This document shows positions 11,620 through 23,838 of a DNA stretch of 64,000 nucleotides, in pieces. Within the stretch, counting starts at the first letter, position 1; every line of letters starts with the position of its first letter. The DNA is from Naematelia aurantialba (Eukaryota; Basidiomycota; Tremellomycetes; Tremellales; Naemateliaceae): positions 1,054,001 through 1,118,000 of the forward strand of contig JAKFAO010000005.1 in the NCBI GenBank assembly GCA_021527695.1, read 5' to 3'. Under the pieces are notes generated by a model. That model was not told where the DNA came from. It ran no database searches and was given only the letters and a program-made list of their open reading frames with translations. Made by a program: the position numbers and the translations under genes.

Positions 11620-12861
11620 ATGGACAGCTCAGCGGGGCCCTCATCCTCGAGATCAAAGTCTTATCGCGAGACGACAGTCGAGGATGACGACGACGAAGAT
11701 CTGGATGACCTGGACGGTGAGGTCCTTACTCGTCAGTTTGGCACGAGGTATCTGACACCACACAGACGTTCTTGCATCATTCAATAAACCTTCGTCAGCT
11801 TCGCAAGCTGTGCCCGAAGCATCTCCTGGACGTGCACCACCCAAGTCACCGGTCCCAGCAGAGGACGAGGACTTTGAGGCGTCGTTGATCGAGGGGATGG
11901 AGTCGCTGCTTCGCCAATTAGCAGGCGATCATCCCCCTGGCCCGATGCCTGATGCGCCGGCCAGTCCTGCATCGAGCTCATCGGACCACCAAGGCAACTT
12001 GTCAAAAGAGGAAGAGGAGAAAGCGTGGCAGCGCGCAGTGGAGGCGATGCTTTCCGGCGAAGGGCTCGAGGCGTTGGGTTTGAATGAGAATGGAGATAAA
12101 GTCCAGTCGAGCACGGGGAAACGCCAGGCAAAGGAGAGGGAGACAGCGGCTGCGTCGACGGCGGCGGCGGGGAAAGCGACAGTCAAGGAAGACAAGCCAG
12201 ACTTTGACGAGACGATTCGGCGGACGATGGAGAGTCTTCGCGCGCCCAAGGCGGGCTCTGCAGAGTCGGAGAATCAGCCCGACCTAGCTGCATTGCTGGC
12301 TCAGCTGGGCGCGGGGAACGGCGATCTGCCAGGGGACGACGATGATTTGGGAGGGTTGTTGGACGGGATGATGGCTAGCCTCATGACGCGTGAAGTACTG
12401 GAGGAACCCATGTCGGAGCTTGCTTCAAAAGTATGTGCCTATCACTCTGTACCCCCCCTTGTCGCCCTTCTGCTTCGCCGTGTCCCGTATCGCCGATTGG
12501 GGAACACTGCGTGCAGGGCTAACATGCCTCAGTATCCAGCATACCTGGCGTCTCCACCAGCCGATACCTCGGCAGCCGATATCCAAAAGTACACGGCCCA
12601 GCACGTCCGGGTCGAGCAGATCGTGGCGACATTCCGTAAGCCGGGCTATTCAGACGAGAAAGACGGCAAGGAGATTGCGCGGCTTGTTGGGGAGATGCAG
12701 GATCTCGGCGGACCGCCGTCAGAGATCATGGGCGAGCTGCCGGAGGGTTTTGTGAGTTTCACCGCAGTGCGACGCAACGTACTGGCCACGCTGACTGATC
12801 TTGATAGGATCTGGGGTCTCTAGGGCAGTTGGGTGGGGAGGACGGGTGTGTCATCATGTAG
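11620..12861 (+). CDS. PEX19: Peroxisomal membrane protein import receptor Pex19
   Basis: Pex19 is the soluble chaperone and import receptor for peroxisomal membrane proteins and docks on Pex3. Exons 11620-11716, 11766-12430, 12533-12751 and 12808-12861 total 1035 nt, 344 aa. The acidic N-terminus contains DDLDDVLASFNK, the Pex3-binding type motif. The C-terminal half carries GLLDGMMASLMTREVLEEPMSEL, the helical cargo-binding block, then YPAYLAS and IMGELPEGFDLGSL. The protein ends in CVIM, a CaaX box predicted to be farnesylated, as in characterised Pex19 proteins. The CaaX tetrapeptide is created by the short last exon. It is divergent from RAX2 and followed by the MAK32-like gene. Confidence 0.95.
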
Positions 12862-13144
12862 ATTGTAGCTTGTGCATTCGATATAACAGAAGCCTAGTCT
12901 GGTGCTATGGCGATCAAGATCATGAGGAGCGTGGACGGAATGTCACAGTCACAGGGTCCGAGTCCCGAGTCCCAAGTCACTGGGCGAGGACAAGGAAGCC
13001 GGCGATATATCGGAAATCACATGATCAGATGTTATCGCCTCAAGATAACGGCTTGCACTGAATTCGCCGGTACCCTTCAAGAGATTAGTTTGTGTTCAGA
13101 CTTGGATAGTTGGCTCGCCGGATTGAACCAGCATTGTCGGGGCG

Positions 13145-15497
13145 ATGGCGCCGGGACGCATAGTTACCCTAGGTGCGTCACGCTGGCACCGTCGTGAAGC
13201 CGCTGCCGGCCACCGCTCACTGCCGTCAGAGCAGTTCATCATCGACACGTTTACGCGTATCGACGATGACGGCGTGGAGACGCCCACGGATATCCCTGAT
13301 CAGGCGCGTCCCTGTCTCCGTCTACGCCAGTGTGAACCTGTGAACATCAGGAAGAGGCTGACGGCGGAGCTCAGATTGGCGGAGGAGGAACATACAGTGC
13401 GCCTTGTTCTGTCCTACCACCTGTTGCACGTACCGACCGTATCAATCGGCTTCGGGGTCCGCTGAGGGTCCCGAATGGCTCTACCTCTGGCGATGCAGTC
13501 GACGAAGCTGACGCCGACAGTGATCATCGGCGCGCGCATGTTCCTCCCCGCAAGTCGACTGGGGATGATAGTCCACCACGGGGCGCAGGCGCTGCCCAGC
13601 GAGATGCAGCGTAAGCTCGACTCGTACGGCCGCGAGATGTGGGTGCTGCAGCGGGAGGAGCAGACGTGTCTGGGCTTGAATCGATATAGAGGGGATCACC
13701 GATCGTGCGTTACCTTCAAAGGCGGTTGGCCAGATTGCAGAGGCGGTTGGCCTGCCTGCATAGGCAGTTGGCTGTCTTTCAAGACGATTGGCAGCTGTCA
13801 TAGGCGTTTGGCTAGGCCGTTATCATGCCTTGGCCTTCGTCTAGGCCTCGTTCTACGTCTAGCCTGCGTCGTGACTGATCCTGGCAGATTCGAGTACCTC
13901 ACGCCGCCAGTCTTACTGACGCCCACCCACCTCCTCGGCACCGCTCTCGCGCACCCCCTGCCCAGCACACTGCACATCATCTCCTACCCGCCGCGCATGG
14001 AGCAGGTCCTCGCTGAGATCCACGACATACGCGCGCATCCAAGCCCGACGGAGCAGAACGAGACTTGGGCTCCGCGGATCGTGTGGGAGCCGGACGCGGT
14101 GCGTGTGACGTGGTGTGGTCGTGAGCCCGATATCGTTGTCGTTGTCGTTGTCGTTATCGCTGTCGCTGTCGCTGTCGACCTTGACCTAGATCTGGAGCCG
14201 ATGTTGCCATTGCTGTCGGTGTGGTACCTGTCGTGGGGGTGTGAACGGCGTCCCTTCGCGCTGGGGGGGCACAGGCACAGCTGGCGGATGGTCGCGGGGC
14301 TGCGTGGTGATCGCGCTGGGGGGATGGCGTGGCGTGTCTGAGTGTAGGATGGACAACTAGCTGATCAAGCGAGCAGGAGCCGCTCGAGGTCGTGCAGCGT
14401 GTAGCGGGAGAGACGGATATCATAAGGTAAGCAGTCGGCGTCCCACAACATAGCGACACGGCGACAGGGCGCTTCCTCTCCCTCTCTCCACCAAGCCAGC
14501 TAGCGGGCCGTATCCTCCTTCCGATCTCACCTTCCGGTCTCATTCGACCGATCCCAGCTGAACTGAACTTGAGTCCAAACCACACCGAGCTCTTCAAGTT
14601 CCTAGACATCCCCCCTCCCCCTCCCGCGATGTCGGATAGCCTGCGCGAGGAGATCGAAGTCGCCCTACTTGACTTTCTGCGTGGCCTTCACCGCCCTCCA
14701 AGGCAGGCAGTGATTGTGCGTTGCTCGTCTCTGGGCGTGTGTTATGTGCCTACTGTCGGGAATGCGTCAGAGGAGCAGATCGTCGCCGCCACAGAGACAA
14801 AGACGCTGGCACGGACGAAGAGCACAGAGGCGCCAGAGACACAGACCTGGCCACGGACGAAGACCACAGAGACGCTAGAGACAGAGACGCCAGAGACAGA
14901 GGCGCCAGAGACAGAGATGCCAGAGACAGAGACGCCAGAGACAGGAACGACAGCCAGAGTCCGCTGGGTGCCGGCATATTGGCACCCCGGGGTGGAGGGG
15001 TACCACGCCAAGCTCGTCGATCCCACAGGCTGCGGCAACGCATTCATGGGCGGGCTGGCCGCGGCCCTGGAGCAGGGAGAAGAGCTGTTCACCGGTGAGT
15101 TCTTCGCGTCTTGGCTTCTTTGCGTCTCAGCGTCTCAGCGTCTCAGCGTCTCAGCGTCTCAGCGTCTCAGCGTCTCAGCGTCTCAGCGTCTCAGCGTCTC
15201 AGCGTCTCAGCGTCTCAGCGTCTCAACGTCTTAGTTTCTTAAATCATTATCGTCTCGCGTCTAGTCTCTTGAATCCTTAGCGTCTCTGCGTCTCAGAGGG
15301 CACGACAGAACGAAGTGGCGAGCTGAATTCGTGCAGCGATCGTCTGGGGCACCGTAGCGGCAAGCTACACGATCGAGCAACTTGGCCCGCCGGCGCTGGA
15401 CGTGCGTGACGGCGTCGAGTTTTGGAATGGCGAGGACCCGATGATCAGGGTCCGCAAGTTTCGGGATCGACTGGCCTCGGAAGTCGGAGGTGGTTAG
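13145..15497 (+). CDS. MAK32: Mak32-like PfkB-family carbohydrate kinase
   Basis: PfkB-fold sugar/nucleoside kinase of the Mak32 type; substrate unknown. Eight exons (13145-13172, 13230-13303, 13375-13396, 13521-13704, 13888-14098, 14377-14426, 14574-15094, 15337-15497) sum to 1251 nt, 416 aa. Landmarks are VTLEQFIIDTF at the N-terminus, QIGGGGTYM (glycine box, encoded by a 22-nt exon), IIGARMFLPASRLGMIV, SYGREMWV, LNRYRGDHRSFEYLTPP, PRIVWEP, ISPNHTELFKFL and the ATP/anion-hole DPTGCGNAFMGGLA with the catalytic Asp. The end is VAASYTIEQLGPPALD. The exon 2 donor is GC (CAG|GCGCGT), phase-compatible but weak; a downstream GT would add about a dozen residues. An in-frame repeat insert interrupts the domain. 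Intact frame and motifs argue against a pseudogene. Confidence 0.82.
13716..13815 (+). repeat. Degenerate ~21-bp repeats in MAK32-like intron
   Basis: Within intron 13705-13887, four to five degraded copies of a unit resembling AGGCGGTTGGCCTGCCTGCAT follow one another. Unlike most intron repeats here it is not clearly pyrimidine-rich on the sense strand. Confidence 0.7.
14868..14944 (+). repeat. In-frame 15-bp coding repeat in MAK32-like gene
   Basis: About five copies of a 15-bp unit close to ACAGAGACGCCAGAG encode a (T/E-P-E-T-E)n stretch between the VRCSSLGVCYV strand and the conserved WVPAYW block. The period is a multiple of three, so the frame is preserved. Confidence 0.9.
15122..15228 (+). 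repeat. 8-bp minisatellite in last MAK32-like intron
   Basis: About 13 tandem copies of AGCGTCTC, decaying at the 3' end, lie in intron 15095-15336 beginning some 27 bp after the donor. The sense strand is pyrimidine-rich and shares the CGTCTC core with the UTP21 intron repeat. Confidence 0.95.
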
Positions 15498-15764
15498 CAG
15501 CGTCATTGCAGCTCTGGAGGGACCGGACCGATTCTCCTCCGTGTTTGCGCATTTAGCATGACGAGCTGTCGACTGCGCACGCGATGCGAGATGCGACGAG
15601 CCGTAGCTCTATTATAGTCCACGACCCGGAGCGCTAGCCCTAACGCCGAGTCGTCGAGCGTCGAGCTTCGAGCTCACGCTGCCACGCTGGTGCTCGTTAC
15701 ATCGACCCGCTGGTCTACTATCCGCTGTGACCTGCTGGTCTACCACTCGCTGTGAACGATACCA
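15498..15764. other. Convergent gap MAK32-like / TMEM135-like with a short direct repeat
   Basis: This 267 bp gap holds 3' flanks only. Around 15706-15757 an imperfect ~26 bp sequence containing CTGGTCTAC and CGCTGTGA occurs twice in direct orientation. No gene is supported. Confidence 0.5.
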
Positions 15765-18700
15765 TCAAACAGGCCCTACAAGCTGATACAACAGTCTCCT
15801 CACAATCCCACTCAACGCATCCGGTTGGTGCTGCACGCATCAGCATACCACCTCTTACATCTTCCTCTTCCCCCCCCCCTCCCGGCCCCCCAAACTACCA
15901 GAAAACTCACCTTGTACGCATCCATGACCATGGCCATCGCTGCCGCACCGAGAATCGTCTCGCCGAACGGAACGAGCGGTACCCACGCCCGCCTGCGAGC
16001 AGAGGACCATGCGGATTCCAGTGCCCGGGGTAAAACATACATTGCTATGACAATTCCCGCGTCAGCTTTCTCCAATCGCGGACTGCGGTGCCGCTCTGTC
16101 CTCACCAAGCTCTGCGCGTCGTTTCTGCACATGGTCAGCTCGTCCCAGGAGTCTCGAGCGCCTTCCAAGGATTTTCCAAGAAACTGTTAAACGAGAGCGA
16201 AGGGCAGGCAGGGAATGAAAGTAGAGAGCGAGAGAGCGAGAAGTAGCTTACCTTCTCCTCGACCAGCAGACTAAGACACGTTGAGAACCCCATGAGCCAA
16301 AGCGTCTCTTTGCGCCTCAAAATATCTGCCATCCATCCCGTGGCCCTTCTACTACCCAACAGCTGTATCCGCGCGCAAAACAGTGCTAGTAACTTCATCA
16401 GCGAAGGCAGGGATATCTGCAGCGATTTCTGCTTACACTGGTAAATTGCAACAAACAGGCCAAGGAAGGAACAGCTCCTCGTTATGCCCCATAGCGATCG
16501 GGCTATCATGCGAAGCGGATGGTTCTTGACTGCGTGACGACGGAGTACAAGCATCGGGATGATGTGCAGTGCTGAATAGACTGGTAGCATGAGACGCTGT
16601 TGTGGTCAGTCCGATCACCTCACTCCTCCCGCCACAAAATCTCTCCATGTCGCCCTCTCCGGCCTCGGGAATGAGGGCCAGTCGGCTAGTCGTAGAGAAA
16701 CCAGTGGCTTACGAAAACCGAAAAGAACCGGCCAACGTTGGTGGCAACACAAGACGAAGACCAGGGGTGAACAATCTCGCTGCAGTCCATGAGCTACGGC
16801 CTGCCACTGGAGAAAAAGCCCATACCACGGAACAAATCCATGCGGTCTCCATCCATTCTGTACTTTTACAAGCAGGTCCTGGAGGACAGTTTTGTTTGCA
16901 CCAGTGAGAGACTACAGCGAATGAGTTTGACGTTCATTCCTGCCATGACGAGACTGGAAAGTGTAAGACCACGCACCTTGTGTCCTAGAGCTCGCCGAAT
17001 GAGGGCAGGATCGATAGTGCCTTGCCGAACTGCTGATCTGTTGGCCAAAACCGCGTATTCAGGTACTCTCGAGGCACTCAAAATCCTATCACATCTTGTC
17101 AGAGCTGCCTTTGCGTGCAGGTCGACTGAATATCCAGGACAGCTCACCAAGAGTTGTACTCCCGGGGTATGGTTTCCGGGCTCAGCAGGAAAGCAAACAT
17201 GATCTGTCCGCAGCAAGCGCCGAAAAGCAGCAGGTCGCCGTGAGGGATATGTATTCCAAACCGAGGAGTGTAAAGGTTGTAACTCCCTTGCAGGCCTCGC
17301 ACGAACATCCTGAGCACATCAGCTTCATGAGCAACAACGACGGAAGATGGAAGATGAAAGGTGAAAGATGGAAGAATGAAAGATGAAAGATGGAAGATGA
17401 AAGATGAAAGATCGCAAGGCCCAGGCCAATACCCACTGTTGTGCCACTCCAGTCCTATGAGGGCGAGACTCCCACAACAACCCTAGACTCCCCACAGCAC
17501 CAGCAACGGCCGCCTGCCACCTCCGCTCCCCTTCATCTCCTTCCCGTTCTGGCGGCCCAAATGTCGGGCGGATGAAGAGTCCCGTTTTCAACCTGCGTCG
17601 GAAGTATGACAAGGGTGGCGCGAGGCGGAGAAGGTGTAGTGTGAGTGTGTTGAGAAATGTGAATGTTCCTACTCTGAGTTAGTGAATGTCCTTGCGCGTC
17701 GGGTTCTGCGAGGTGCGTCGGAATCGGCGAGGCAGTCGGCATCAAGGCACGTCGGCCTCCATAGGTAATGGAGGAATAGTATAGATCTTGGACGGGACAA
17801 GGGACAAGACCAACCGATCATGGCGCCGAAACGAAATGGTTCGGCACCGAAGACGGCATGCCATAGCTGGGCTATCCGTATTCTTTTCCGCCGCATCGTA
17901 CGGAAGATCAGGAGCAGGACATTGACACCTGCTCGAACAGAAAAGGCCAGTAAAAATGATCCTGTAGCCATAAGCCCGTGTCTCAGCTAGACCTATATTC
18001 GCAAGACTCAAACTCACGCAAACCCCTCTTCGTAGCAAGCACACTCGCACGCTCTGTATCCCCAGGCAAGACTTTCTTCTCGTCCTTGTCCCGCCATACC
18101 AAATCTCGTCCGGCTCGAGACACTTCGGCAATGAACCGATCCCTTTCGCCCGTTGGGTTAGAAGATAAGACCAACAGCACGTCCAGCGATGCGAGCGATA
18201 AGGTCCGCCGAATCTGATCAGCTCTATACATGTGTCAGCGGGTCCAAGCGGCCGACGAAGACTAGGAGGCAGCTCGCAACACCTACGTCTCGAGGAGATT
18301 TGGTGTTCCAGGAACAGAACGCAGATATTCTGCCTGGTCGCGCGGTATGTGCTTGTGTCCCCGACTTCTACCTTCTTCTGCGCTCCTCATATCCCCTCCA
18401 GGGAAGAATACATCCCCTTCATGCGATGTGCCGCTGGGACCAGCTACAGCTGCCGTCAAGGGCGTGAAACGGAGCCGTTTCCTGTCTTTCCCATTTGAAG
18501 ACGTATGAGATATCATGGAGGATGTGCGGCGAATGGCCGATGGGTGAGTCGTCGTGGAGTCCACTTGGGAAGCAGTCGAGCCACCTGCATTCGTCGATTC
18601 CGGTTTTTCAGGAGATGAGTCCGAGGAATCACAAGTACCTTGGGGTGTGAGTGGGATAGTATTGATCGCAAGGCTTGAAGAGGCGATAGGTGGCGGAGCG

Positions 18701-18960
18701 GTCTTGGACCGATGTTGCGGAATCATGATGTGATCGGGGGAAGACGAGCGCGAGGTCCTGCTGGATGATGCTGGGGAATCCATGTGCGGTATGAGGTCGG
18801 CGCCAGCCAGCATATCAGGCAGAGAAGCCATCTTGTCGCTCCGTAGCGCCTCGACGCTCGAGATATGATCAAGTGAGCGCCCGTCAAGCGTCCAACCTCT
18901 GCTCGTCGTCGTCGTTGTTGTCGGTGATGTCCTTCGCCTGTCGAGGCTGCTTGCAGTCAT
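15765..18960 (-). CDS. TMEM135-like multi-pass membrane protein
   Basis: Fungal relative of animal TMEM135 (PMP52), linked there to peroxisomes and mitochondrial dynamics. Twelve exons (18287-18960, 18018-18223, 17815-17961, 17437-17668, 17148-17309, 16977-17085, 16713-16793, 16437-16596, 16252-16385, 16106-16124, 15911-16044, 15765-15830) sum to 2124 nt, 707 aa. A Ser/Pro-rich cytosolic N-terminus is followed by RSFLLAFSVRAGVNVLLLIF, PFRFGAMIGGTFTFLNTL, AGAVGSLGLLWE, LQGSYNLYTPRFGIHIPHGD, the Cys-containing LLLFGACCGQIMFAFLL and PETIPREYNSW, matching TMEM135 order. A second half repeats the pattern (MLPVYSALHIIPML, SLLVEEKKRRAELAMYVLPR, AMVMDAYKHQPDALSG). Residues KRRAELA come from a 19-nt exon. 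Topology and organelle are inferred from the family. Confidence 0.82.
17339..17412 (-). repeat. GATGAAAGATGGA-type repeats in TMEM135-like intron
   Basis: Imperfect 9-10 bp units (AGATGAAAG / AGATGGAAG) fill most of intron 17310-17436. On the gene's sense strand this is CTTTCATCTTCCATC, pyrimidine-rich and close to the donor at 17436. Confidence 0.9.
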
Positions 18961-19990
18961 AACCGGAGGACCTCCACTCTGCCCCACAAAAACAGAGAAT
19001 ACACGTGGAAACCACGTTCTCGACGCGTCCAGGGGACCGCGTGTTTTCTTTCTTTCCTTCTCTACAATTTTCCCTGAATATCAGGTAGACACCGCCTCGT
19101 TTCTCTGGTATTTTCGCCACTGTGCCACTTTTAAAATAAACTGCCACTTTTGCCCAACAGGTGACGTCGAAGTTTGGTGTCGATTCTTCGTAGCCCTTTC
19201 CTTTCCGTCTCAGCCGTCTTGGCAGCCAACCACACCCCGCCAGCCACCTAGCCCACCTATTCATTCTTACCTTGTCTCGCATACTAGAACCCTCTCTCCA
19301 TCGCTGAGATACCACTCGACTGATCGTCAGGACGACTTTCCATCACCCTCCTTCCCACAGGCCCATCAACATCACCAGCTGAAACGAAGCGACCAAACAC
19401 AGCATTCCTCCCCCCTGTCCCGCCTTGCCAAAGGCTCAAGTAGCTGCTACTACTCTCTGTCTCTTCCCTTTCTTTCCTTGCTCTATCCTACCTGTCACGA
19501 ACCATCTCATCACACAAGGGAAACAGACAAGCACGGCCAACAGTGAGTCTAGGATCTGAGCTTTCTCTGCACGTTCTCGTCTGTTGCCGGTGTGGCCTAT
19601 CACATGGGGTTGCAGTCCACGCTCAAGCGCCCTGATGCCCTCGAGGCGGTGTATGGTCACCCGGCGAGGCGAGGTGACGAGATTTGCATTGTCATCGCTC
19701 TTGTCAACCTCTCTGCTGCGCAAGATATAAGCTGACATAAATGTTTATGTCTTCCCTATTCGACTCGGACCCCCTCTGCTCGCTGGATCTTCCCCGTGCA
19801 ATCTCGTCCCTCTCCACCATTGACCGTGTCCTTACCGTCCATCTCATCTCATCGCCCTTGGCCTTACGGTCTTTCGGTGATCTCCCCTTGCATAACCAAC
19901 AATACAAACAACACTTCCTTTGGCCGTGCGTTTGTTCATAAAGCGTGCCCCTCTTGTGCACCGTCGACAGGCTCTTTTCGGTAGCCCATT
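18961..19990. promoter_or_regulatory. Divergent promoter region TMEM135-like / GFA1
   Basis: This 1030 bp separates divergent start codons. It contains CT-rich stretches at 19450-19500 and 19790-19980, likely the GFA1 promoter and 5' leader. Open frames here lack motifs or splice support. No tRNA or other RNA gene was recognised. Confidence 0.5.
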
Positions 19991-22838
<2,848 letters not shown>

Positions 22839-23838
22839 GGGCGAGGTTTAGATGGCTCGATGGGTCTGGAATCGTCGTGTCTGATACATATGTTTGTGTC
22901 TCGTCGTTTGCTCATGTGTGTGTCCCCTTTGCGTCGGTACCTTGCATGACCTTCATGTCCATATGTAACGCTTTGATTGCGGCAGTCGACGGGGTTAAGT
23001 GCAATTGCACTGTGGGGATGGGTTTGTGGGGAAGTTGCCACCGCCGACTGCGCGTCTAGCAGCTGTAACCGAGGATTTTGGGTTTTGGGTCTTTGGGTGA
23101 CACGGTCCAGATTTCTTACTCATTTCTGCCGGTTGCACCAGTTGGCATCGAAAACACTCAGTCGCCAGAGAGACAGCATAGGCACTTGTCTTGGGTCCGT
23201 CTAGATCGTCCCGAGTGGTGTTAGTGGTGTGATCCGGTCTGATTCTTGCAAAGCTGCGAAGCTGGACGAGTAAAGTTACGGTCTCACGTGGGCGGATACA
23301 CACAGTACCCGACCAACCCCAGGGAATTAGAACGTGAACAGGAATAGGAACAGGAACACGACGGTGGCCGAGTCGCTCCGTTGTGGTATCGCCGTCACCT
23401 CTGCTGTTGTTGTTGTTGTCATTGGCAGTCTGGCAGTTTGGGGAGTATCGACAGGACGATAGTAGCTCGGTAGAACCGCTGGCTGCATGCGATATGGCTG
23501 GTGGAAGATAGTCCAGTATCGTACGTCTCTTTCTCTGCTTCTTCCTTTGCTTCTTTCCTCCTTTCCTCCTTTCCTCCTTCCGTGCTCCTTCTTCCCCCTT
23601 CCGTACTCCTTCTTCATCCTTCCGTGCTCCTTCTTCCTCCTTCGCCTTCCTTCTTCGGTGCTCTTTGTTGCTCTTGCATCTTGCCTCCTTCCCTTTGCCT
23701 CCTTTGCCCAGCTTTGCCTTCTGCCCGCCACGTCCCTTCCTTTCGTAAGCGTCGTTTCCATCGCCATCACTTCCTCCTTCTGCGTACGGGGCCCTCTTGG
23801 GCGTCTTGCTGTGTGTCGACAGCTAACCCGCGCAGAAG
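22839..23838. promoter_or_regulatory. GFA1-NEM1 gap with likely NEM1 leader intron
   Basis: The first ~500 bp show no gene. Downstream, a donor-like GTACGTCTC at 23520 and an AG at about 23820 could bound a 5' leader intron of NEM1, filled at 23530-23660 with repeated TTCCTCC / GTGCTCCTTCTTCC pyrimidine units. Transcript data would be needed to prove the intron. Confidence 0.45.

Noticed and set aside
13145..15497. MAK32-like gene as a pseudogene
   Set aside because: At first the glycine box seemed missing, but the 22-nt exon supplies it and all eight exons keep frame.
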